Shown here: positions 7,128 through 13,321 of the stretch, piece by piece
Numbering within the stretch: the first letter of the stretch is position 1
Layout: every line of letters starts with the position of its first letter
NCBI GenBank assembly: GCA_905199285.1
Contig: CAJKFZ010000047.1
Location: 1 to 14,279 of the forward strand
Reading direction: 5' to 3'
Length of the DNA stretch: 14,279 nt
Source: an uncultured Ruminococcus sp.
GTDB taxonomy: Bacteria; Bacillota; Clostridia; Oscillospirales; Ruminococcaceae
Translations under genes and position numbers: made by a program
Notes under the pieces: generated by a model
The model's database searches: none
The model's input: only the letters and a program-made list of their open reading frames with translations
What the model was told of the DNA's origin: nothing

Positions 7128-8939
7128 TTAATTCTCCCTTCTTTTTTTTGAAAGAATCACAGCTCCGACTGATACAGCAAGAGCTGACAAGGATGCTTCG
7201 ATTCCGCTGTCACCTGTTTTGGGACTTGTAGTTGTACTGGAATTTCGGCTGTTTGTCGGATTGATTTTATTGCCGGCAGCAGATTTGTCTGCAATCAGAT
7301 AAGTTCCTGCCTCTTTGGCAGCAAATATAAACATATCATCGGAAACTGTACCGTTTATCAGCGTTTTCCTGCCGTCAGAAATTCTGTACACAACAGGATT
7401 TGCATAACCTGACGGTACAGGAATTACGATTTGAATTCTACCATTTGGCTTGGCTTCTGTGCCGTCCTCACCAGAAAATACAATATCATAAAGATTGAAT
7501 TTTGATGAAACATCAGAGATCAAATTTTGTGCTGTAGTATACGCTTCGCCGTTTGTGATCAGCGTCACCTTTGCAGTTGTATTTTCTGCAAATACACCCT
7601 TATCTGCATGGATTTTCACACCTGTTAAAGCGTCTGTAAAATCAAATTCAGGTGACTGCTCATCCGGTTCTTCCAAAGCAAAGTCATTTCCGTCATCGAC
7701 CTTTTTAAGCGTTGGCCAGTCAAGCTGCATCAAAACGCTTTGTGTTCCTGTATTATCAGCAATCGCTTCCATAATGGGAACAAATACTTGCAGCTGAACA
7801 TATTCACCGCTTGCCCTATCGACTAATGGAAATTTCAGAAGCTGCGGATACAAATGCTCTGCATCATTATACTGATCTACTACATCATAAGACGACAGAA
7901 CCTCTGCCGGTGTAATAGTTCCCTGCGGTGCGCCATACTCGTTGTATGTATATCCCTTGTCATAATAATAGAGATTCATGAGGTAGCCGAACTGATTATA
8001 AATTGCCAGTCCTTTAAACTGAACAGTCAGATAATATTCTCCGTTAATCACCTCAAGCTGCACCGTATGATTGATTCCATTGTTAGACATGGAATAACTT
8101 GCACGATCAGTTTTTATCATCTCTGCATACAGTTCGTATTTGCCGTCTGCAAGATTATCTTTGTCATATTCAGATGATTCATTTGGATCGGTAGTCGGCG
8201 GCTCTGTTGGCTCAATGGGTGCTTCCGTTGTTGTTTCAGTGGTAGTTTCTGTGGTTACTTGTGTAGTTGTTTCTGTAGTAGATTCCGTTGTATCAGGCTG
8301 TGTAAAATCCTCTGTTTTCACAAGAGAAGCCCAATCAATATCCAGCACGGCAAACTTTGTTCCGCCGCCCTCCATAATGGATTCCATGACTGGAACATAG
8401 ACCTGCACAAGGATATCGTCTTCATGGTTGTTGAAATCAAGCGGAATGGACAGTTTCTTTGGATACCATTTTCCTGTTACCTGAGCATCAGCATATTCAC
8501 TGTCCGGTGTATTGAAATCATCGTACACATCTGTGTATTCTTCCAAAACGGCAGCATCCTCTGTTTCAAATTCAATAGGATAATGAAATCTGTTTTCTGA
8601 AATAATATTTGTCACTCGTTTCAGCCACCCGAGATAACCGTCACGATTAAGGTAAGTCAAAGACTTCATATCAATTTCAATGGCTGCGGTACCGTCAGCA
8701 TTTACCACGATTGATGCTTGCGGGATCATAGATTCATTACCCATAGAAAGCTCATCACTATGAAACTGCAGCAACTGAATGTTCACGGTGTATCTTCCGG
8801 CTTTTAATTCTGCTGCGGAAACACTAATCGTTGTATTTTTTACTTGTAAAGTATTTGTTAAAATTCCGCTGGCTGCAGCAGTAATCAACAATGCAGATAC
8901 CATTACGGCTGCGGATTTTCTTGTCATTTTCCTTTTCAT
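7128..8939 (-). CDS. Double-NEAT surface protein with SPKTG sorting tail
   Basis: A 603-residue wall protein: signal peptide to about residue 42 (VSA/AEL), NEAT-like domain 1 at 46-210, Thr/Glu/Pro linker at 213-260, NEAT-like domain 2 at 264-415, a beta-rich domain at 433-553, a Ser/Thr linker, then SPKTG at 572-576, a hydrophobic helix and KKRREN. Each NEAT begins 'G.Y..' with the heme-pocket motif SMGN (65-68) or SMSN (283-286), has a GYL..L region mid-domain, and ends LDIDWASLVK or LQLDW-like. The tyrosine pair YxxxY of classic NEATs is missing; a methionine lies in the matching late strand (M185 in VYVPVMES, M390 in VFVPIMEA). SPKTG deviates from LPxTG, so anchoring by the local sortase is likely but not certain. 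It probably captures heme or hemoprotein and relays it to the Shp-like protein. The SD is AAAGGAAA. Confidence 0.88.
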   Translation of the reverse strand: MKRKMTRKSAAVMVSALLITAAASGILTNTLQVKNTTISVSAAELKAGRYTVNIQLLQFHSDELSMGNESMIPQASIVVNADGTAAIEIDMKSLTYLNRDGYLGWLKRVTNIISENRFHYPIEFETEDAAVLEEYTDVYDDFNTPDSEYADAQVTGKWYPKKLSIPLDFNNHEDDILVQVYVPVMESIMEGGGTKFAVLDIDWASLVKTEDFTQPDTTESTTETTTQVTTETTTETTTEAPIEPTEPPTTDPNESSEYDKDNLADGKYELYAEMIKTDRASYSMSNNGINHTVQLEVINGEYYLTVQFKGLAIYNQFGYLMNLYYYDKGYTYNEYGAPQGTITPAEVLSSYDVVDQYNDAEHLYPQLLKFPLVDRASGEYVQLQVFVPIMEAIADNTGTQSVLMQLDWPTLKKVDDGNDFALEEPDEQSPEFDFTDALTGVKIHADKGVFAENTTAKVTLITNGEAYTTAQNLISDVSSKFNLYDIVFSGEDGTEAKPNGRIQIVIPVPSGYANPVVYRISDGRKTLINGTVSDDMFIFAAKEAGTYLIADKSAAGNKINPTNSRNSSTTTSPKTGDSGIEASLSALAVSVGAVILSKKRREN

Positions 8940-8967
8940 GATAGATTTCCTTTCTTTCTGAAAAGTA

Positions 8968-9129
8968 AGAACCCATGTTCATAGAGAAGATGTACGTTTT
9001 TTGAGCATAATTTTGCTGATGACAAGGCGAAAAAGTGAAAGCATACTGTCGTATGGTGAACTTTTTCAATGCAGTCATCAGCAAAATTTGCCAAAAAGGC
9101 GTGAAGCTTATTCTATGAACACGGGTTCT
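8968..9129. repeat. Nested inverted repeat, about 162 bp, between sortase and double-NEAT genes
   Basis: Three concentric inverted arms are visible: outer 8968-8985 with 9112-9129 (17 of 18 bases complementary, 'agaacccatgttcataga'), middle 9009-9023 with 9074-9088 (15 of 15, 'aattttgctgatgac'), and inner 9029-9036 with 9060-9067 ('gaaaaagt'), plus catac/gtatg around a 4-base loop at 9047-9050. The whole segment could fold into one long cruciform or RNA hairpin. It has no coding content and fills nearly all of the only sizeable gap inside the operon downstream of the large NEAT gene. The architecture is that of a MITE-like or dispersed palindromic element, or a strong attenuator or processing hairpin lowering expression of the downstream genes. 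Which one cannot be decided from one copy. Confidence 0.8.
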
Positions 9130-9172
9130 AAAAGCAAAGCATCAAATGAACTCAATGCCTTGCTTTTCATCG

Positions 9173-9688
9173 TTATGCTACAACCATTTTCCCAACAACG
9201 ATCTGCCTTTGCGTACCGTCATCTGTGCAAGTCACAATTGTCACACGATCGTCTCCAAAATCCTCCAAAATCCATGTCTCATCAGGATCAACGATAAAAC
9301 AATCTGTGACATAATAGGTATAGCATTTCTTACTTTTGTCATATAAGTTGATTTCCATGCCGAGTTCAGCATTTTTCAAATGATTAAAAAACTCTTTATA
9401 GATCACGCTGCTGTGCCCTGCAACACAAAAGTTTCCAGAGCCCACACTGCCGGTATCCGTAAAGTGTCCGGCAGATTGGGATAAGATTTCCTGACTTGTA
9501 CCTTCCAGTACAGGTGCTTTCAAATCAAGGTCGGCAATTTCAATTACAATATTCTCTTTCATCAGCCTTTGCAGCTTCAATTCACGGCTGATTTTTCTGT
9601 ATGCAAATACTGAAAGAATGCTTAGTCCGATAACGATTGCAATCAGCCCCGAAATAAACATCAGCATCTGCTTTTTTTGAAGTTTCAT
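9173..9688 (-). CDS. Sortase (class A/D-like transpeptidase)
   Basis: A 171-residue membrane-bound Cys transpeptidase that would attach LPxTG-type proteins to peptidoglycan. A single N-terminal membrane anchor spans about 8-29. The catalytic triad is recognisable: His92 in VAGHSS, Cys154 in VTIVTC, and Arg161 in TQRQIVVG. The stretch LSQSAGHFTDTGSVGSGNF before the His resembles the 'GH...T..pG..GN' region of class D and related small sortases. Class B sortases, used in staphylococcal isd loci, are usually longer and recognise NPQTN. It starts 1 base after the stop of the LPQTG protein, with only a weak A-rich upstream region, so coupled translation is likely. Its natural substrates are probably that protein and the SPKTG protein downstream. 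The exact class assignment is uncertain. Confidence 0.88.
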   Translation of the reverse strand: MKLQKKQMLMFISGLIAIVIGLSILSVFAYRKISRELKLQRLMKENIVIEIADLDLKAPVLEGTSQEILSQSAGHFTDTGSVGSGNFCVAGHSSVIYKEFFNHLKNAELGMEINLYDKSKKCYTYYVTDCFIVDPDETWILEDFGDDRVTIVTCTDDGTQRQIVVGKMVVA

Positions 9689-9689
9689 A

Positions 9690-12215
9690 TCAGCAATTCT
9701 TTTTTCTTCTTACTATGCCTGACTTGAACATTGTTATAAAACCTGCTCCAATCAAAGCAAATGCAATAAGAATGACCGAGAGATTAAACAATGAATTGTT
9801 GCCTGTTTGAGGAAGATTTTCTTCAAGTCCGTCAATTGAATTCTGAATAAGACCAACAAATGCGTCTGCATATTCCTGTGTCAGATCTTCTGCTGTAAGA
9901 GCACTTTTAGCAGTGTCAATTATTTCCTGCAATGCTTTATAACTTTCAGCAGTATACTTATTCTCATCATTGCTTATAGCCTCTGCTTCAGCAATTTTCG
10001 CTTCTAATGCAGATGTATCAACTGAAACGGTGGTTTCAATAAGTCCGTCAATAGCACTTTGAAGAAGAATCACAAGCTGATCTGCTGTTTCCTGTGTTAA
10101 ATCATCAGCAGTAACAGCAGGCTCAGCAATTGCTATATACTGTTCAAGAACCGCAAAACTGTCTGCTGTATATTTACCATCATCATTGCTGATTGCCTTT
10201 GCCTCAGATAATTTTGCTTCAAGAGCTGCGACATCAACGTTCGGTGACAAAACTGCTGCAACTGCTTCTGAAAGATTCTCAATTTGTGCTTTCAGTTCAG
10301 CTTGTGTAGAATTTTCATTCTCTAACACGCTATTTGCTTCTGCGATAGCTGTTTGCAACACTGTCCATTTTTCATCAGAGATATTATCTTTTTCAATAGC
10401 AGATGCTTCAAGGATCTTGGCTGTCAAATAAGCATCATTTTTTACAAGATTATAAGAAGCATCACTGAGAGACTGAACTGCAGCCTTAACCTCGCTCTGT
10501 TTCACTGATTCATTATCATATACTGCTTTTGCAGCATCATAGGCTTCCTTATAATCCTCAACAGAAGCATCTGTATACATGCTTAAATCAGTTGTAAACA
10601 TATATTCTGCAAATTCCAGTTCCTTAGCCAATTCTGACTTATCCACCACTAGATCTGCTGTTTTTACTGCGTTTTCCCAGTCGATATCAATGAATGCAGA
10701 TTCCCAGTAAGGAAGCGTATCATCGTCAAAGTCGATCTGTGTGATATTTTTAGCGTATTCTGTTTCTTCTGATTTACAATATCCGTTCATCTCAATATAT
10801 TTGCCGGACTTGTATGTATATGGCTGATCCATAGTACGGCACATAACATAATCTTCTGGATTAATGATATTGATTTCTCTGTCATAATACTCAATAGTTT
10901 GTGTAGTCATATTGAATTCAGAGTCTTTACAAGGTCCCAAATTTGAAGAGAAAGAATTATAATACCAATCACCATCTTCACAAATCTGCGGTTCAAACAT
11001 AATTGTGTAAACGCCGTCTTCAACCTTGAAACGAATTGTTGAACCAAGAATATTTTTCATCAGTTCATATTCAGAAGTTCCATCCTTTAAAGTATACATC
11101 TGTAACTCATGGTTGTAATATGCGCAATAGTAGGATACACTTGTTTCATAATAGCCATCTTCTAAATCAATATTTGCAATTGCAGTGGATTGAAGCTTTC
11201 CAATCGCTTTTACTAACTCCCATTCGGCTTGTGACAGTTCATCCTGCGTTGTTATAGATTCACAAAGTTTTTCCGTTGAAGAAATCTCGCTCTTTAATAT
11301 TTCAATACCCTCCTGTGAATAACTTTCATCATCCTGGATAAGGGTATTGGCATATGAAATAAGATTTTTCAAACTTGTAATATCAATTTCAGAAGTATTT
11401 TTATTCTCTTCAAGACTGTCAATCGCATTCTGGAGCAGTTCTACGAACTGATCTGCATATTCCTGCGTCAGATCTTCTGCCGTAAGAGCGCTTTTAGCAG
11501 TGTCGATCATTTCCTGCAATTCATTGTAACTTTCAGCAGTATACTTATTCTCATCATTGCCTATAGCCTCTGCTTCAGCAATTTTAGCTTCTAATGCAGA
11601 TGTATCAATTCCTGATTTTACTATCTGAATATTATTCCAATCAAAAACGAGCCTTGCATCCTGCTCTGAATCCCCCATAGCATCAACCTTAACTCTACAT
11701 ACAGTCTCTGCTCCGGTTGCAGGAAGAACAAACGAACACAAACGAATTGTTTTAACACGATCCAACGTATCCTCATTCACAAGCCATTCGCTTTCATCTA
11801 CAGTCACTTCATATTTTTCGCCGTCTTCATCATAATACCAGAGATTTTCCAAGTGTCCATATAAATCAAGAAAGGGCATATCATGAAAACCAAGATGTAC
11901 AGTTGCAGTACTATTCTTAATTTCGACTTTTGCTTCATGGTTAATAGCGCCGTTGCCCATAGAAGCCTCATCTGTATAACGTGTATACATATAAACCGGT
12001 ACGTTGTATACACCGTCTGATAAATTTTCAGGCATATTTGCAGTCGGCAGGGTTTCAGGAAAATCATATGTACTGGTTTCAAGAACACCAGTACTTGTTG
12101 ATGTTTCTGCCTCTGCTGCATAAACAGAAGCAATATTCAAAACATTAAAACTCATCAGCATCGCTGCTGTAACTGCCAAAGAAACAACCTTTTTGGTACT
12201 GATATTTAATCGCAT
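9690..12215 (-). CDS. LPQTG wall-anchored NEAT protein with FIVAR-like helical repeats
   Basis: An 841-residue surface protein, counted from the ATG at 12215-12213. The frame can be extended 7 codons to a TTG at 12236, but the SD-like AAAGTAGG lies just upstream of the ATG and nothing suitable precedes the TTG. Parts: signal peptide (about 1-36), NEAT-like domain at 68-200 with SMGN at 85-88 and Met180 late, a FIVAR-like helical repeat at 204-270, a second helical repeat at 279-345, a divergent NEAT-like domain at 352-520 that keeps the 'IDIDWENAVK' ending but lacks the SM motif, helical repeats at 525-592 and 595-656, two more FIVAR-like repeats at 660-727 and 733-800, then LPQTG at 801-805, a membrane helix and RRKKNC. 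FIVAR repeats usually act as stalks or ligand-binding helices. It probably presents NEAT domains away from the wall to take heme from hosts or dietary hemoproteins (inference). Confidence 0.87.
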   Translation of the reverse strand: MRLNISTKKVVSLAVTAAMLMSFNVLNIASVYAAEAETSTSTGVLETSTYDFPETLPTANMPENLSDGVYNVPVYMYTRYTDEASMGNGAINHEAKVEIKNSTATVHLGFHDMPFLDLYGHLENLWYYDEDGEKYEVTVDESEWLVNEDTLDRVKTIRLCSFVLPATGAETVCRVKVDAMGDSEQDARLVFDWNNIQIVKSGIDTSALEAKIAEAEAIGNDENKYTAESYNELQEMIDTAKSALTAEDLTQEYADQFVELLQNAIDSLEENKNTSEIDITSLKNLISYANTLIQDDESYSQEGIEILKSEISSTEKLCESITTQDELSQAEWELVKAIGKLQSTAIANIDLEDGYYETSVSYYCAYYNHELQMYTLKDGTSEYELMKNILGSTIRFKVEDGVYTIMFEPQICEDGDWYYNSFSSNLGPCKDSEFNMTTQTIEYYDREINIINPEDYVMCRTMDQPYTYKSGKYIEMNGYCKSEETEYAKNITQIDFDDDTLPYWESAFIDIDWENAVKTADLVVDKSELAKELEFAEYMFTTDLSMYTDASVEDYKEAYDAAKAVYDNESVKQSEVKAAVQSLSDASYNLVKNDAYLTAKILEASAIEKDNISDEKWTVLQTAIAEANSVLENENSTQAELKAQIENLSEAVAAVLSPNVDVAALEAKLSEAKAISNDDGKYTADSFAVLEQYIAIAEPAVTADDLTQETADQLVILLQSAIDGLIETTVSVDTSALEAKIAEAEAISNDENKYTAESYKALQEIIDTAKSALTAEDLTQEYADAFVGLIQNSIDGLEENLPQTGNNSLFNLSVILIAFALIGAGFITMFKSGIVRRKKNC
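9865..10020 (-). repeat. FIVAR-coding direct repeat, copy 2
   Basis: This 156-base segment matches 11452-11607 in the same gene with about 10 differences counted by eye. It encodes the last FIVAR-like repeat (ALEAKIAEAEAISNDENKYT and following). The close DNA match, about 1.4 kb apart, points to recent duplication or gene conversion within the gene. Confidence 0.85.
11452..11607 (-). repeat. FIVAR-coding direct repeat, copy 1
   Basis: Partner of the segment at 9865-10020, same orientation and same length, encoding the FIVAR-like repeat right after the first NEAT domain. A third, clearly more diverged relative encodes residues 660-727. Recombination between the two near-identical copies would delete the second NEAT domain and the central helical repeats. 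Confidence 0.85.
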
Positions 12216-12261
12216 TAAGTATATACCTACTTTCAAAATTTTATAATATTGAATCAGAATG

Positions 12262-12317
12262 AAACAAGAGATAATTTTTTTTCTGTTAGCTGAATATTTT
12301 TAAATCATCCCTTGTTT
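12262..12317 (-). other. Intergenic RNA hairpin between secreted NEAT gene and LPQTG gene
   Basis: On the minus-strand transcript, the arm at 12317-12302 (AAACAAGGGAUGAUUU) pairs with the arm at 12277-12262 over 16 positions, including two G-U pairs, around a 24-base A/U-rich loop. The two wobbles pair only in the minus-strand RNA, which favours a role in this transcript. No U-run follows, so it is not a standard terminator. It may set mRNA processing or stability between the abundant secreted protein and the rest of the operon. The remainder of the 137-base gap is AT-rich, with only weak promoter-like matches. Confidence 0.5.
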
Positions 12318-12352
12318 TAATTCTATTTCTCCGATTAAGTATATTCAGACAA

Positions 12353-12973
12353 TCATTTTACAACATTGAACAAAGCATACGCTTCTGGCGTCTTCATAGC
12401 AGACGGTAAAATTCCCGCTATTGCACTGTCCTCCATTGTTGTATTAAACTTAAGCTTAATGGAGTTTGTGTACTTCACACCATCTACAGTAGTATCTCCA
12501 ACAAATGGCAATTTAGATGATGTAGGAAAAGTCAACGTTGCCACTCCATTGATTACATCTGCTGTACACAGCACAGTTCCACCCTCAGCATAGGCAGTAA
12601 TCTTGGTTATATCAGCAGTATATTCTTTTCCCAAAAAGGAACGTTTTATAGAAGTAACGGGAATTGTCATAACAAAAGTACTTCCTGTTTTCTTCAATGT
12701 AACGCTGTCCTTAACAATACCTGTATCCGCCATAGAAACCTCAGATAAATCAGTTTTCATCACGCACATCTCAAGATTCTTTGTAACATCTCCATAACTC
12801 CAAGCAATTGTTTTGCCTGTCGTAGTAACTGTGCTTGCTACAACACTCTCAGCAGAGTAAACATTTGCGTTTGTTACCTCAGCAGCCGAAGCACTTATTG
12901 CAGTACCTACTGCCATAGTTGCAGCCATAGCTGTCGCCATTGCCATTGCCGAAATTTTCTTCATCATTGTCAT
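12353..12973 (-). CDS. Secreted single-NEAT protein, candidate hemophore
   Basis: A 206-residue protein, first gene of the operon after the main promoter. Signal peptide with Ala/Met-rich core ends at ASASA (residue 30). A NEAT-like domain covers about 62-180: SMAD heme-pocket motif at 80-83, FLGKEYTADITKITAYAEGG (113-132) matching the mid-domain 'G....L.YY' region of the other NEATs here, and a late strand SIKLKFNTTM ending in Met180. There is no sorting motif, no C-terminal membrane helix and no lipobox, so the mature protein should be released. This is the arrangement expected of a diffusible hemophore such as Bacillus anthracis IsdX1, though similarity to it is only at fold level. A strong SD (TAAAGGAGG) lies just upstream, with operator site 1 immediately before it. 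Classic YxxxY heme tyrosines are absent, so heme binding is inferred. Confidence 0.82.
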   Translation of the reverse strand: MTMMKKISAMAMATAMAATMAVGTAISASAAEVTNANVYSAESVVASTVTTTGKTIAWSYGDVTKNLEMCVMKTDLSEVSMADTGIVKDSVTLKKTGSTFVMTIPVTSIKRSFLGKEYTADITKITAYAEGGTVLCTADVINGVATLTFPTSSKLPFVGDTTVDGVKYTNSIKLKFNTTMEDSAIAGILPSAMKTPEAYALFNVVK

Positions 12974-12990
12974 GATAATTCCTCCTTTAA

Positions 12991-13008
12991 AGTTAGCACA
13001 TACTAACT
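12991..13008. promoter_or_regulatory. Operator site 1, AGTTAG-N6-CTAACT
   Basis: Perfect 6+6 palindrome with a 6-base spacer (cacata), lying 4 bases upstream of the AAGGAGG ribosome site of the secreted NEAT gene and far downstream of the promoter. Bound here, a repressor would act as a transcription roadblock; the RNA could also form a small hairpin. Nearly the same as the site before the regulator (AGTTAGC-N3-TACTAAC in both). Confidence 0.75.
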
Positions 13009-13065
13009 ATTGACAAATATGATTTTATTCTGTCTGCACTTACACAGGATTTTGAATCCATGCAT
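13003..13065 (-). CDS. Possible 20-residue leader peptide
   Basis: A short frame in the 5' leader of the operon: ATG at 13065-13063 with GAGGAG 8 bases upstream, 20 codons reading MHGFKILCKCRQNKIIFVNS, and TAG at 13005-13003 inside operator site 1. The ribosome site and spacing are good, and the peptide contains a CKC motif. It may be a chance frame, and no family is recognised. If translated, ribosomes would end on the palindrome just before the NEAT gene's ribosome site, allowing leader-peptide control. Confidence 0.3.
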   Translation of the reverse strand: MHGFKILCKCRQNKIIFVNS

Positions 13066-13084
13066 ATTACAAACTCCTCTTTTG

Positions 13085-13102
13085 GGTTAGCATTCTCTAA
13101 CC
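13085..13102. promoter_or_regulatory. Operator site 2, GGTTAG-N6-CTAACC
   Basis: Perfect 6+6 palindrome with a 6-base spacer, starting 7 bases downstream of the -10 box, so it covers the likely transcription start. That is a classic repressor position. The half-site GGTTAG/CTAACC also occurs in the DtxR/IdeR box (TTAGGTTAGCCTAACCTAA), but there the halves are closer together. Confidence 0.8.
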
Positions 13103-13109
13103 TGATATT

Positions 13110-13138
13110 ATTTTAACATGGAAATCTTTGTTTGTCAA
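13110..13138 (-). promoter_or_regulatory. Main operon promoter
   Basis: On the minus strand a perfect -35 TTGACA (13138-13133) is followed by 17 bases and a -10 TAAAAT (13115-13110) with the extended TGn element (TGTTAAAAT). Start of transcription should fall near 13103, at the edge of operator site 2. It gives a leader of about 130 bases before the secreted NEAT gene. Confidence 0.8.
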
Positions 13139-13213
13139 CAGGATTTTTGTTGCACAAAATGCTACAACAGTCCTATTTAAGAGCCTTTTCATATACTTTA
13201 TCCTAAAATCAGA

Positions 13214-13244
13214 CCGAAATTTCGGCAGTTGCAAAGAACGCAAC
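13214..13244. other. Paired small palindromes downstream of the regulator gene
   Basis: A perfect 12-base palindrome CCGAAATTTCGG (13214-13225) is followed at 13228-13244 by a stem GTTGC-N7-GCAAC. In the minus direction they come about 80-110 bases after the regulator's stop and are followed by a weak T-rich stretch. They might end the regulator transcript, but there is no proper U-run. The rest of 13139-13321 is AT-rich, with another loose GTTG/CAAC hairpin (13149-13168) and no gene seen. Confidence 0.35.
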
Positions 13245-13321
13245 AAAAATAATTCTTTCTGCTTTTTACATAATTAGTTTTGTTGAAATACAACACTGTA
13301 TTGTGCAATATCACAGCAAAA

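Noticed and set aside
8140..8400. Plus-strand frame with VVSVVVSVV repeats, and a tandem repeat that at first looks like a short repeat array
   Set aside because: This is the Thr/Glu-rich linker of the double-NEAT protein read backwards. The units are 3-12 bases and irregular, without spacers, so it is not CRISPR.
12216..12236. TTG start extending the LPQTG protein by 7 residues
   Set aside because: There is no ribosome site before the TTG. The SD-like AAAGTAGG lies between the two starts and fits the ATG at 12215, which also gives a normal signal peptide.
12285..12290. GTTAGC before the LPQTG gene as a fourth operator
   Set aside because: Only one half-site is present; no CTAAC follows at the 6-base spacing.
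13010..13038. TTGACA on the plus strand at 13010-13015 as a plus-strand promoter
   Set aside because: No -10-like sequence follows at 16-18 bases, and no plus-strand gene lies downstream.
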